A model generated the notes under the pieces. It saw only the letters and a program-made list of their open reading frames with translations. It ran no database searches and had not been told where the DNA came from. The position numbers and the translations under genes are program-made. Shown in pieces: positions 46,078 through 55,184 of a stretch of DNA of 64,000 bases. Every line of letters starts with the position of its first letter. Position 1 is the first letter of the stretch. Source of the stretch: Mucispirillum schaedleri ASF457 (lineage in GTDB: Bacteria; Chrysiogenota; Deferribacteres; Deferribacterales; Mucispirillaceae); NCBI RefSeq assembly GCF_000487995.2, contig NZ_CP097562.1:372001-436000 (forward strand), written 5' to 3'.

Positions 46078-46791
46078 TTACTTTGGCACCTCTAAGCCTA
46101 ACTCTTTCATTACTACTTGCAAATCATACCATGCTTCACGCTTTTTAGAAGGATTTCTTAAAAGATATGACGGATGAAAAGTAGGAAGCACTTTATATCC
46201 GTAAAAATTCTGCCATTTGCCACGAAGTTTACTAATTTCAAGTTTTATTTTCCCTTCTGGCTGCAGCAAAAAATTAAGAGAAACAGAGCCAAGGCATACA
46301 ATTATTTCAGGGTTAATTATTTGTATCTGGCTTCTTAAATAGCCTATGCATGCTTGAGCTTCTTCTGCTAATGGGTTCCTATTATTTGGTGGTCTGCATT
46401 TAACTATATTTGCAATATACACATCATCTCTACTTAAACCCATTGCATTAATCATTTTAGTTAAAAGCTTGCCGCTTCTGCCTACAAAAGGAAGCCCTTG
46501 AGCATCTTCATCAGCTCCCGGACCTTCCCCTATAAACATTAATCGTGTATCAGCATTACCATTACCAAAAACAATATTTGTTCTAGTAGCAGCAAGCCCG
46601 CATTTATCACAATCTGTAAAACTTACTTTTAATTTATCCAACTGTTCTTGTTTTGATAAACCATTATCTAATATTACATTACTATTTAACATATTACTTT
46701 CTTGTTTTATACAATTTAACTTATTTTCCTGTGCCATAATATCATCTAAGCCAAACAAAATAGATTTAGGATTATGAAAAAATGAACTCAT
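46078..46791 (-). CDS. Uracil-DNA glycosylase, family 4 (Fe-S)
   Basis: 237 aa from ATG 46791 with AAGGTG 6 nt upstream; a GTG at 46800 is possible. Cluster cysteines in CDKCGL and later CRPPNNRNP and EAQACIGYL. The active-site motif GEGPGADEDAQGLPFVGRSG and the leucine loop TFHPSYLLRNP are present. Removes uracil from deaminated DNA. The long N-terminal part (about 60 residues before CDKC) is usual for bacterial family 4 enzymes. Confidence 0.92.
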   Translation of the reverse strand: MSSFFHNPKSILFGLDDIMAQENKLNCIKQESNMLNSNVILDNGLSKQEQLDKLKVSFTDCDKCGLAATRTNIVFGNGNADTRLMFIGEGPGADEDAQGLPFVGRSGKLLTKMINAMGLSRDDVYIANIVKCRPPNNRNPLAEEAQACIGYLRSQIQIINPEIIVCLGSVSLNFLLQPEGKIKLEISKLRGKWQNFYGYKVLPTFHPSYLLRNPSKKREAWYDLQVVMKELGLEVPK

Positions 46792-46918
46792 AAACATCAC
46801 CTTTCATACTGTTATATACTATAATTTGATATTTAACAACTTATATTTTAGTCTGATAATGATGTATGATTTTAATACAAATCTGAATTATAAATAACTA
46901 AATACATAAAAACATCAG

Positions 46919-46951
46919 TAAATAAGATTATATTTATTTCTTACAATTAAA
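46919..46951. repeat. 33-bp repeat, copy 1
   Basis: TAAATAAGATTATATTTATT then TCTTACAATTAAA. The same 33 bp with one change (AAGG for AAGA) is at 60620-60652. It lies in the 250-bp gap upstream of the glycosylase gene, where I see no gene; the rest is A/T-rich leader sequence and the terminator at 46992. Confidence 0.55.
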
Positions 46952-46991
46952 TTCAATAACTTTTTAAGAAATTATAAAAATTTATAAAAAA

Positions 46992-47014
46992 ACCCTGTGC
47001 ATATAACACAGGGT
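46992..47014 (-). terminator. Intrinsic terminator after the DUF302 gene
   Basis: ACCCTGTG and CACAGGGT with a 7-nt loop; on the minus strand followed by seven Ts, 27 nt past the DUF302 stop. Confidence 0.85.
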
Positions 47015-47041
47015 AAAAAGTAAATAGACATACTATAAAAA

Positions 47042-47497
47042 TTATTTAATAATATTTTTTGCCATACCATCTAACATATTTTGTGTGCCTTTGATAAATT
47101 CATGTTTATCTGCACCTTTATAGTTTTTAGCTATGTCAGTTGGGTTAATATAAGAAAAATATACTTTGCCTTTATCTTCAAAAATGTATATTCTTAAAGG
47201 TAAATCAATACCAGCCTGTGGGTATTCTTTCATAAAAGAAGCACCAAAAGCAGGGTTTCCAAAAATTATTAATGTGCCACGACCCATTTCAGCATTTAAT
47301 TTTTTTGCATTCTCACCATGGTCAATTACTGCAAATAATGTTGCTTTTTTATTTGCTTTAACAGCATTGATTGTTTTTTCTACTGTTGTTTTGTAATCAT
47401 ATTTACTTTCAATTGCTGTAGTATGGCCTGCAGAAAAAGAAACAGCAGCAAAACCTAATACAAAAACAGCGATAGTTAAAAATTTAAACTTTTTCAT
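47042..47497 (-). CDS. Secreted DUF302-family protein
   Basis: 151 aa. Signal peptide MKKFKFLTIAVFVLGFAAVS with cleavage near SFSAG. The mature part follows DUF302: TLFAVIDHGENAKKL, GTLIIFGNPAFGASFMKEYP and DLPLRIYIFED. Crystal structures of the family show a small alpha/beta dimer, function unknown. Single-gene transcript with its own terminator. Confidence 0.9.
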   Translation of the reverse strand: MKKFKFLTIAVFVLGFAAVSFSAGHTTAIESKYDYKTTVEKTINAVKANKKATLFAVIDHGENAKKLNAEMGRGTLIIFGNPAFGASFMKEYPQAGIDLPLRIYIFEDKGKVYFSYINPTDIAKNYKGADKHEFIKGTQNMLDGMAKNIIK

Positions 47498-47631
47498 ACA
47501 ATTTTACTCCTTTTTAGAATTTCATAAAATTAGCACATAGAAATGAACATATCAATAAACATAACCAAAAAAATAACAATTTCTACATAATTAGTTTTGA
47601 TTACTATTATTAATAAAAAATTAAAAAAAAT

Positions 47632-48525
47632 TTAATTTATTACAATATTCAACTTTAATGGATGGTCTGAACTTTCACATCTTTCTGCAGCTGCAAGTAA
47701 ATTCCCTTTATTATCCATTATAAAAAAATTACTGCCTTTATGCTCTATAGGAAAAAATAAAAAAGAATCTTTATTTGGAGAAACACCATTTTTTATGTGT
47801 TTAATAAAGCTGTCCTTAATAACAACTCTGCCCCATTCTAACACATCATAAACAGGAATAACTGCTTGTGATAATTTATTTTCTTCAGAAAGCTGCTCAA
47901 GCTGAGAAATTTTATAAGATTTATTAGATTTAAATACTCCATTAGCTGAACGAATAAGACCACTCATCAATGCACCAGTTTCTAAACGCTCGCCAATAGT
48001 ATTTATTATACTTCTTATATATGTGCCTTTACCGCATGATACTTTCATTATACCAAATGGATATTCATAGTTTAAAAGGTCAATAGAATATATTTCCATT
48101 TCTTTTTGACCAGCATCTTCTATCTCGCCTTTCCGTGCAAGCTTATAAGCTCTAACACCATTTATTTTTTTAGCAGAATATGCTGGAACTTTTAAAGATA
48201 TTTTACCAGTTAAAGAGCTGAAAGTATTTTTTAAATCTTCCACACTAACAATTTTATCTGAAACTTTTTCTATTTCTGAAGTGTTATCATAACTTTGACT
48301 TCTTTCCCCAAGTTTAAATTCTGCAATATATTCTTTATCTACACTTGATAAATAATCTGCAAATCTTGTTGCATATCCGGTTAAAATAGGAAGAACACCT
48401 TCTGCCATAGGGTCAAGTGTTCCAAGATGACCGCATTTTGATACATTAAAAAGGCGTCGTATTTTTGCTACAACATCAAAAGATGTCATACCAGATTCTT
48501 TATATACACTTACAATACCATTCAT
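47632..48525 (-). CDS. truB: tRNA pseudouridine-55 synthase
   Basis: 297 aa. Catalytic Asp in GHLGTLDPMAEGVLPI. N-terminal YKESGMTSFDVV and the C-terminal PUA-like part are present. Makes pseudouridine 55 in the T-loop of tRNA. Last gene of the rimP-truB operon; it overlaps rbfA by 1 nt (TAATG). rpsO, which often follows, is not present. Confidence 0.95.
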   Translation of the reverse strand: MNGIVSVYKESGMTSFDVVAKIRRLFNVSKCGHLGTLDPMAEGVLPILTGYATRFADYLSSVDKEYIAEFKLGERSQSYDNTSEIEKVSDKIVSVEDLKNTFSSLTGKISLKVPAYSAKKINGVRAYKLARKGEIEDAGQKEMEIYSIDLLNYEYPFGIMKVSCGKGTYIRSIINTIGERLETGALMSGLIRSANGVFKSNKSYKISQLEQLSEENKLSQAVIPVYDVLEWGRVVIKDSFIKHIKNGVSPNKDSFLFFPIEHKGSNFFIMDNKGNLLAAAERCESSDHPLKLNIVIN

Positions 48526-48875
48526 TAATGGTTTTCCTTTTCTATTAAGCTAAGCAGACCGTCTATTCTGTCTGCTTCTTGTCTGGAATCATCTATAATA
48601 AATTCTAATTTTGGCACTTTTTTGCTGCGGACAGATTTTAATATTTCTTTACGAATAAACCCTGCAGAACGCTCTAAACCTGCCTGTATACCTTTTAATG
48701 CATCATTATTATATGTAGTCCAGTATATTCTTGCTAAATCTAAGTCAACATTTACTTTTACAGCAGTAATAACTACATCTTTTACTTTTGGATCATGAAC
48801 ACTATCCCTTATTACATTTGATACTTCCTGCCTTATTAGCTCCGCAAATCGTTTTGTTCTTAATGTTTCCTGCAT
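48525..48875 (-). CDS. rbfA: Ribosome-binding factor A
   Basis: 116 aa KH-fold protein. Typical motifs RTKRFAELIRQEVSNVI, DLDLARIYWT and KVPKLEFIIDDS. Assists late 30S maturation. It sits 1 nt after infB and is coupled to truB. Confidence 0.93.
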   Translation of the reverse strand: MQETLRTKRFAELIRQEVSNVIRDSVHDPKVKDVVITAVKVNVDLDLARIYWTTYNNDALKGIQAGLERSAGFIRKEILKSVRSKKVPKLEFIIDDSRQEADRIDGLLSLIEKENH

Positions 48876-48876
48876 A

Positions 48877-51849
48877 CTACTTCTCTTTTTCGTCTTTGGC
48901 TACATCTTCTAGTGTTCTTTTTTCTTCAACCACTTCATATACTTCTAATACATCATTTTCTTTAATATCTTGATATTTTTCAATAGTTAAACCACACTCA
49001 TAACCTGCAACAACTTCTTTTACATCATCAGTAAATCGTTTTAATGAGCTTAATTTACCATCAAAAATTACAATAGAATCTCTAATAACTCTTACACTTG
49101 AGTTTCTAGTAACTTTACCGTCAGTAACAAAACAACCTGCAATTTTACCAACTTTTGGTGCAGAGAATATTTGTCTGATTTCTATATGACCTATAATATT
49201 TTCTTTCACTTCTGGTGAAAGCAGACCTTCAAGAGCAAGTTTCACATCATCTATTGCTTTATAGATTACTGAATAAAGTTCAATATTTATTTTTTCTCTT
49301 TCTGCAGACTGTTTTGCTTTTGCATCTGGACGAACATTAAAGCCTATTATAATAGCACTTGATGCAACAGCAAGAGATATATCTGACTCATTAATTGCAC
49401 CTATACCATCATGTATAATGCTTACTTTTACTTCTTTATTAGAAAGTTTTAAAAGAGATGATGATAATGCTTCTAATGAGCCTTGTGCATCTGCTTTTAA
49501 TACAATATTTAATTCTTTCAATTCGCCATCTTTCATTTTACTAAAGAAGTCAGCAAGTGAAAGTTTACCCCTGTCAGCCATCTGCTGTTCTTTTGCAAGC
49601 TTAGCTCTTAATTCTGTAACTTGTTTTGCTGTTTTTTCGTCAGTTACAATAAATTTCTCACCTGCTTCTGGAAGTTCGCTGAAGCCCATAACTTCAGCAG
49701 GAATAGATAGACCAGCATCTTTTATAGATAAGCCTTTATAGTTAAACATAGCTCTTACTTTGCCAAATTGAGAACCTGAAATAAATGTATCGCCGCGTCT
49801 TAAAGTACCATTTTTAACAAGCACTGTTGCAACAGGTCCTTTTTGTTTATCAAGACGGCTTTCAATAACAACACCCTCTGCAGGTCTGTTTTTATTGCCT
49901 TTTAAATCAAGTATTTCTGCTTCAAGCATAACTCTATCTAATAAATCATCAATATGCAGGCGTTTTTTTGCAGAAATTTCTTGAAATTGATAATCTCCGC
50001 CCCATTCTTCTGGGATAATGCCATATTCTGCCAGTTGCTGTTTAACTTTATCAGAATTTGCTCCATCTTTATCTATTTTATTAATTGCCACAACTATACG
50101 AACACCAGCTGCTTTTGCATGGTCAATAGCTTCTTTTGTCTGTGGTTTAACACCATCATCTGCTGCAACAACTAAAATGACTATATCTGTTAATAATGCA
50201 CCGCGAGCACGAAGTGTTGTAAATGCTTCATGACCTGGAGTATCTAAAAATGTAACAGTTCCATTGCTGCATTCTACTTCATATGCACCAATATGCTGAG
50301 TAATACCACCAGCTTCACCAGATACAACACTTGTTGAACGAATAGCATCTAAAAGAGAAGTTTTACCATGATCAACATGTCCCATAACTGTAACAATTGG
50401 CGGGCGTTTTTCCAAATCTTCTTCTTTATCATCATATACTGGCAGCAAATCATCTTCTGTAATAGTTTTAATAGTAACTTCTACACCATATTCAAGACCT
50501 AAAAGCTGAGCACTTTCAGCATCTATTGACTGATTAACACTAGCCATAATGCCCATAGAAAATAATTTTTTAATAAGCTCAGTGGTTTTAACACCTATTA
50601 AACTGCCAAATTCAGATATAACAATATATTCCCCTATTTCTATTTTTTCTGGACGGACAAATGCTTTTATTTGAGATTTATCCTGCTTTTTATTTACTTT
50701 TTTATTTAATCTATTTTTATTAAAATTGTTATTTTTTGGCTGTCTATCAGGGTCTACATCTAATAAATCTGAAATATCAATATTTGGCGAAATAGCAGGC
50801 GAACTATCTACTTCATTTTCAATAGTAAGCTCATCCATACCTTCATTAATAGTTTTTATCCAGCTTTTAGAGCGTTTACTATCTTTTTTACTTTTTGTTT
50901 TTTTACTTTCTTTATCTTTATCTTTATTTTCGTCTTCTTTCTTTTTAACAATGCGTTTTCTATCTTCATCAACAGCTATAAATACATTATCATTACCCAT
51001 TCTCTGCTGACCGCCAGTCTGCTGATTTTTTCCGCCTTTATTATCGCGAAATCTATCACTTGAGCTGTTTTTATCTCTGTCTTGAAAACGCTTATCACTT
51101 TTATCTCTATCTTTATTAAATTGTCTATCAGTTTTCTCATTTCTATCTTTAGAAAAACTTTTATTTTTATCACTTGGTTTATTTTTATTAAATGGTTTAT
51201 CTTTACGGTCGTCCTTTTTTTGCTCTTTTGAACGGTCTTGGTTTTTATTTTGAAAATTTTGACGACTTTGAGTATTTTTGTTGTAGCTTTGTTTATGGCT
51301 GTTTTTAGAAGCTTCATTATTATTAGATGCAATAGTATTATTTTGGTTAGCAGTATTATTATTTTGATTAACAGCAGTAGTTTTCACATCAGTAGAAACA
51401 GTCTGCATTTCTTTTGTTTCCTGTTTTACTGTAGTTTTTTTTACACTCTGCGGGTTATATTGCTGAGCTGCTTTTTCTTTATTATACTGAATTCTATCTT
51501 CATCAACTTTTTTAATGTGCTGCTCCATTAATTTTTTACGCTTTTTCAGTTCTTCTTTGCTTAATTTTATATTAGGACCATCCTGCTGACTGCCACCAGT
51601 ATTTTTATTACTCACTACTACTTCTTTAATTTTAACACCTTTCTTATGGCGTTCTAATGCTTTTTGAAGCATTTCCTGCCTTCTATCAAGCTGTCCTCTT
51701 TTATCAAGTCCAGCTGCTGTTACATCTTCATCTTTAACAGTATCATTACCATTGGATACCTGCACACCTGATGCCTGTAACACTTTTACAGTTTCCTCAA
51801 TACTAATACCTGCATTTTTCGCCACATCACTAACTTTTTTTAACGCCAT
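48877..51849 (-). CDS. infB: Translation initiation factor IF-2
   Basis: 990 aa. An IF2_N module at the N-terminus (VSDVAKNAGISIEETVKVL) is followed by about 350 residues of Lys/Asn/Gln/Asp-rich low complexity. Then comes a second IF2_N-like module and the GTPase: G1 GHVDHGKTS, G3 DTPGHEAF, G4 NKID. C-terminal domains bind fMet-tRNA. The low-complexity linker is rich in NKNQDRSKE/DKPFNKN-type repeats and long for the family. Its ATG lies 20 nt inside the ylxR gene. Confidence 0.97.
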   Translation of the reverse strand: MALKKVSDVAKNAGISIEETVKVLQASGVQVSNGNDTVKDEDVTAAGLDKRGQLDRRQEMLQKALERHKKGVKIKEVVVSNKNTGGSQQDGPNIKLSKEELKKRKKLMEQHIKKVDEDRIQYNKEKAAQQYNPQSVKKTTVKQETKEMQTVSTDVKTTAVNQNNNTANQNNTIASNNNEASKNSHKQSYNKNTQSRQNFQNKNQDRSKEQKKDDRKDKPFNKNKPSDKNKSFSKDRNEKTDRQFNKDRDKSDKRFQDRDKNSSSDRFRDNKGGKNQQTGGQQRMGNDNVFIAVDEDRKRIVKKKEDENKDKDKESKKTKSKKDSKRSKSWIKTINEGMDELTIENEVDSSPAISPNIDISDLLDVDPDRQPKNNNFNKNRLNKKVNKKQDKSQIKAFVRPEKIEIGEYIVISEFGSLIGVKTTELIKKLFSMGIMASVNQSIDAESAQLLGLEYGVEVTIKTITEDDLLPVYDDKEEDLEKRPPIVTVMGHVDHGKTSLLDAIRSTSVVSGEAGGITQHIGAYEVECSNGTVTFLDTPGHEAFTTLRARGALLTDIVILVVAADDGVKPQTKEAIDHAKAAGVRIVVAINKIDKDGANSDKVKQQLAEYGIIPEEWGGDYQFQEISAKKRLHIDDLLDRVMLEAEILDLKGNKNRPAEGVVIESRLDKQKGPVATVLVKNGTLRRGDTFISGSQFGKVRAMFNYKGLSIKDAGLSIPAEVMGFSELPEAGEKFIVTDEKTAKQVTELRAKLAKEQQMADRGKLSLADFFSKMKDGELKELNIVLKADAQGSLEALSSSLLKLSNKEVKVSIIHDGIGAINESDISLAVASSAIIIGFNVRPDAKAKQSAEREKINIELYSVIYKAIDDVKLALEGLLSPEVKENIIGHIEIRQIFSAPKVGKIAGCFVTDGKVTRNSSVRVIRDSIVIFDGKLSSLKRFTDDVKEVVAGYECGLTIEKYQDIKENDVLEVYEVVEEKRTLEDVAKDEKEK

Positions 51850-52351
51850 TTAATTCTCCATAAAATAAACCATCAATATCTGTAATCAAGTTTTTATATT
51901 TTATTAATTTATCTGCTGTATATTTATCATAAACAATGCATAATTTTTTACTGCCATTATAAACTGCTTTATCTAATAATATATTGTTACTGCTGTTTAT
52001 TAATACATCATACCTGAATAAAACTAATTTTTCAGTGTTTATATAAGCATCATTAATACCATATTTCTCAAACAACTTATTAATATTGTATATAATATTA
52101 TTTTTTATATTTTCTCTAAGTTTATCATATAATAAATTTATATTTACACTTTCATCTAAATATTTATATACAGTTTTCTTTTTAAATACTTTATTTATAC
52201 ATGTATGTTTTGGGCATACATAAAAACTTCTGCCTTGTTTATTCTGCCAAAAATCAAAAAAAATATCTGGCAGAGTAATTCTTAATAAATTTGATTTATG
52301 CTGCCTTATACCACAAAATGCACAAACTCTGTATTCTTTCGGCTTAGACAA
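51830..52351 (-). CDS. ylxR: YlxR-type protein with L7Ae-like C-terminal part
   Basis: 173 aa. Residues 1-80 are the DUF448/YlxR fold: YRVCAFCGIRQHKSNLLRI and GRSFYVCPKHTC with its Cys pairs. The remainder (about 95-173, with SSNNILLDKAVYNGSKKLCI and ADKLIKYKN) looks like a degenerate L7Ae domain. Nucleic-acid-binding proteins of this kind are fixed between nusA and infB. It overlaps infB by 20 nt. Confidence 0.85.
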   Translation of the reverse strand: MSKPKEYRVCAFCGIRQHKSNLLRITLPDIFFDFWQNKQGRSFYVCPKHTCINKVFKKKTVYKYLDESVNINLLYDKLRENIKNNIIYNINKLFEKYGINDAYINTEKLVLFRYDVLINSSNNILLDKAVYNGSKKLCIVYDKYTADKLIKYKNLITDIDGLFYGELNGVKKS

Positions 52352-52359
52352 TATAAACC

Positions 52360-53667
52360 CTATTCTTCGTCGTCAAGTTCATCAAGCTTTGCTGTTAAAT
52401 AATCTATTGCAGCATTGATTATACCAACAGCGGCTTCTTCAGAAATTTCTAAATAAGATACAATTTCATCAACACTTGCACTGGAAAGTTTTTCTATATC
52501 ACCTACACCATGCTCTATTAATTTAGCAATCATAGCATGATTTAAAATTTCTAAATTTTCCAGATTATAAAGCTCATAAAAAGCTTTTAATTCCTGCTCC
52601 TGCTCTTCTAAACGGCTTGTTCTAATTTCTGCATATTCACTTTCCTTTAATACATCTAAACGCCATTCAGTTAAAATAGCTGCAAGACGGACATTTTGAC
52701 CTTTCTTGCCAATAGCTAAAGAAAGCTGGTCATCAGGAACAACTATTTCTATAGTTTTATCATCTTCAATAATATTTGTTAATAAAACATTAGCAGGACT
52801 GATTGCATTACATACATATTTAACTGGGTCTGGAGACCATTCAACAACATCAATTTTTTCTTTTTTAAGTTCATCAGAAATAGTTGATATTCTAGCACCT
52901 TTAACACCAATACATGCACCTACTGGGTCAATATTAGAGTTTTTAGAATATACTGCAACTTTTGCTCTGTCTCCCGGCTCTCTTGCAGCACCTTTAACTT
53001 CAATAATACCTTCAAATACTTCTGGTATCTCTGCTTCAAATAATTTTTTAAGAAAATTAGGATGTGAACGAGATAATATTAACTGTGGCCAGCTTTTAAC
53101 AAGTTTAATATCTAAAAGTAATGCACGCACATAGTCATTTCTATTAAAAAATTCACCGGGTATCATTTCTTTTTTAGGGAGTATAGCTTCAGTTTTACCA
53201 ATATTAATAATAATATTATCTCTATCTGTTTTTAAAATAGTTCCATTAACTATTTCACCAAGTTTGTTTTGAAAATTATCTAATATAACTTGTTTTTCAG
53301 CTTCTTTTAGTTTTTCAATAAGTTTTTGCTTAGCAACAAGAGCTGCCTGTCTGCCTAAAGCATCAAGAGTAGTCGGCACCATTAATATATCACCATACTG
53401 TGGGTTTTCTTTATACTCTTTTGCTTCCTCCATAGTTATTTCATACCAGTTGCTTTCTTCTGATTCTGATACTTCTTTTGGTATTAATATATTTATAAGG
53501 CCTTTATCTAAATCAACAGTAACTTCTGGTTCTAAATATTTACCAATACGCTTAACAGTAGCTGCTACAATAGCTTCATGAAGAGCATCTGCTAATATTT
53601 CTCTAGATATACCTTTTTCTCTGCCTAAATCTTCCACAGTTTTTATGATTTCTTTACTGCTGCTCAT
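52360..53667 (-). CDS. nusA: Transcription termination/antitermination factor NusA
   Basis: 435 aa. N-terminal RNAP-binding domain, S1 domain (EIVNGTILKTDRDNIIINIG), then two KH domains (PVGACIGVKGARISTI and VPDDQLSLAIGKKGQNVRLA) and a C-terminal helical repeat with acidic tail. Modulates pausing and Rho-dependent termination. Starts 8 nt after rimP with AGGAGG. Confidence 0.96.
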   Translation of the reverse strand: MSSSKEIIKTVEDLGREKGISREILADALHEAIVAATVKRIGKYLEPEVTVDLDKGLINILIPKEVSESEESNWYEITMEEAKEYKENPQYGDILMVPTTLDALGRQAALVAKQKLIEKLKEAEKQVILDNFQNKLGEIVNGTILKTDRDNIIINIGKTEAILPKKEMIPGEFFNRNDYVRALLLDIKLVKSWPQLILSRSHPNFLKKLFEAEIPEVFEGIIEVKGAAREPGDRAKVAVYSKNSNIDPVGACIGVKGARISTISDELKKEKIDVVEWSPDPVKYVCNAISPANVLLTNIIEDDKTIEIVVPDDQLSLAIGKKGQNVRLAAILTEWRLDVLKESEYAEIRTSRLEEQEQELKAFYELYNLENLEILNHAMIAKLIEHGVGDIEKLSSASVDEIVSYLEISEEAAVGIINAAIDYLTAKLDELDDEE

Positions 53668-53675
53668 TATTCCTC

Positions 53676-54146
53676 CTAAAATTCATATTCAATGCGGGCT
53701 TTTGCAATATCTGAAATGACAATATCAAATTCTGCACTTTCTTCTTTTGTGTAGATATGGACAATACCATTTTCACATGACATTACTTTTCCTTTATATC
53801 TTTTACGACCGTCTTTGGCTTTTGTTTTTGTCTCAAAATAAACTATTTTATTAATACAGTTTATAAAATCATGCTCTTTATGCAGTTTTCTGTCTGGTCC
53901 TGGACTTGATACTTCAAAATTATATGATGGACATTTAATTTCACTTTCATAACTATCAAGCCATTTAGAAAGTTCTCTGCTTATATCTGCACACATATTT
54001 AAGGAAGTATCATCACCATCAATTGTTACCCGCAAAGTGTAAGATTTTTTCTCAGGTTTTAATGTAATATCAAGCACTTTACATTTATATTTACATGCAG
54101 TTTTTTCTGCATATTCTATAAATTTTTTTGGTATTGTTATACGCAA
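53676..54146 (-). CDS. rimP: Ribosome maturation factor RimP
   Basis: 156 aa from a TTG start at 54146; AAGGAG lies 8 nt upstream. Core motifs: LRVTIDGDDTSLNMCADISRE-like segment and FEVSSPGPDRKL (SSPG..R), then the SH3-like C-terminal half. Needed for 30S maturation. First gene of rimP-nusA-ylxR-infB-rbfA-truB and preceded at 18 nt by a strong terminator (54164-54190). Confidence 0.92.
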   Translation of the reverse strand: MRITIPKKFIEYAEKTACKYKCKVLDITLKPEKKSYTLRVTIDGDDTSLNMCADISRELSKWLDSYESEIKCPSYNFEVSSPGPDRKLHKEHDFINCINKIVYFETKTKAKDGRKRYKGKVMSCENGIVHIYTKEESAEFDIVISDIAKARIEYEF

Positions 54147-54163
54147 ATTATACTCCTTAAAAC

Positions 54164-54190
54164 AAAAAAATAGGCGGGAGCAACCCGCCT
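54164..54190 (-). terminator. Strong terminator directly before rimP
   Basis: On the minus strand AGGCGGG-TTGCT-CCCGCCT, then A and seven Ts, ending 17 nt before the rimP TTG. It must end or attenuate whatever is transcribed from 54341 downwards, so the operon needs read-through or another promoter inside a very short space. Confidence 0.85.
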
Positions 54191-54341
54191 AACTACATCT
54201 TATAATATGAATAAATATTATAAGAATAATTACAACAAGAAATATCCTGCAACACAAGATATTACTAGCATCATAAATAACTTACTATTTATGAGCGGAA
54301 ATAAGGGATAATACCCTTATAAAGCTACTTCTTAAAAGCTC
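54164..54341 (-). ncRNA. Structured leader or standalone RNA upstream of rimP-nusA-infB
   Basis: About 178 nt from a predicted start near 54341 to the terminator. Successive perfect or near-perfect hairpins: AAGGG/CCCTT (54303-54318), CATAAATA/TATTTATG (54272-54293), AATATC/GATATT (54241-54263), CTTATAATA/TATTATAAG (54199-54224) and the GC-rich terminator. No coding frame, no tRNA or tmRNA feature. It may be an attenuator of the operon or a small RNA such as a 6S-like RNA; I cannot assign a family. Confidence 0.55.
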
Positions 54342-54347
54342 TTGCAC

Positions 54348-54376
54348 TTTCTACCATATTTTTTATGAAATAGCAA
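54348..54376 (-). promoter_or_regulatory. Promoter of the rimP leader RNA
   Basis: TTGCTA (54371-54376), a 17-bp spacer and TAGAAA (54348-54353) on the minus strand. The start would be near 54341, just before the hairpin series. Confidence 0.5.
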
Positions 54377-54392
54377 GTATTTTTTATAGTTT

Positions 54393-54623
54393 TTATAATT
54401 TACCAGTTATCCCATAATAACATTGAATATATTTATATTTTTCTATATATTCTTCAGTCTGTGCAGGCAGTAGTTGAGAAAGCTCTATTATGCCAGTGTA
54501 TGTATTTAAATTCCACTTCATTCTTTGATTTTTTACATCTTTCATATATGATAAGCCTAAGCCTGCTAATAATGGACTTAAATATAATAAACCTAAGTTT
54601 TTTAATACACTGCTCTTTTTGTA
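54393..54623 (-). pseudogene. Reading frame continuing past the ABC ATPase stop (no clear start)
   Basis: After the ATPase stop (54624-54626) the same frame stays open for 76 codons to the stop at 54393. It encodes a plausible protein segment: a hydrophobic helix (KNLGLLYLSPLLAGLGLSYM) then WNLNTYTGIIELSQLLPAQT and a Tyr-rich end. There is no ATG until 54545 (50 aa) and no good ribosome binding site. It may be a small membrane protein with an unusual start, or the 3' part of a gene cut off by a new stop codon. Confidence 0.35.
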
Positions 54624-55184
54624 TTATAAATATATAATTTTATCTGCTGTTTCTTTATCTACAGCCCTGTTTGCTGTATATATTATACATTTTCCAGCGT
54701 CTGCTGCTTCTTTGATTTTTGCTGCAACTTTTGTTTTAGAATTATCATCAAGTGAAACAAAAGGCTCATCAAGCATAATCAATTCTTTTGTTTCAAGATA
54801 GCCGTAGATAAAAAGCAGCCTTTTTTGACCGTCACTTAAATAAAACGGACTCATATCTTTACTGGCATTAATCTCTTTTAGTAAGTTTTTTGCACTATTT
54901 TCATTATTATCCATAATAAGCACAGCTTCTTCAAGAGCTGTTTCTTTAAATATCAAATGCTCTGGAAACTGCAGACATACACCAAGCTGTTTTTTATCTA
55001 TATTATATAGTATACTGCCCTGCTTTTTATCTACTACACCACATAAAGTTTTAAGCAACACACTTTTGCCACAGCCATTAAGTCCAAAAATACATATTAT
55101 ATCACCTTTTTCTGCTGAAAAATTTACTTTTTTAGAGTTTACAAGAGTTTCTAAATCTTCTACTTTTAATAATATATCTTCCAA
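54624..55184 (-). CDS. Orphan ABC-transporter ATPase (ECF/CbiO-like)
   Basis: 186 aa from a TTG start. Walker A GLNGCGKSV (about 34-42), Q-loop CLQFPEHLIF, signature YLSDGQKRL and Walker B ELIMLDEPF with the catalytic Glu. The switch region reads YTANRAVD, so the usual H-loop His is missing. The protein is shorter than typical ECF ATPases (about 270). No permease or substrate-binding gene is adjacent. Decayed or repurposed transporter component. Confidence 0.75.
   Translation of the reverse strand: MEDILLKVEDLETLVNSKKVNFSAEKGDIICIFGLNGCGKSVLLKTLCGVVDKKQGSILYNIDKKQLGVCLQFPEHLIFKETALEEAVLIMDNNENSAKNLLKEINASKDMSPFYLSDGQKRLLFIYGYLETKELIMLDEPFVSLDDNSKTKVAAKIKEAADAGKCIIYTANRAVDKETADKIIYL

Noticed and set aside
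54191-54341. tRNA or tmRNA before rimP (as metY in E. coli)
   Set aside because: No TTCRA T-loop, no acceptor/CCA end and no cloverleaf could be drawn; only serial simple hairpins.
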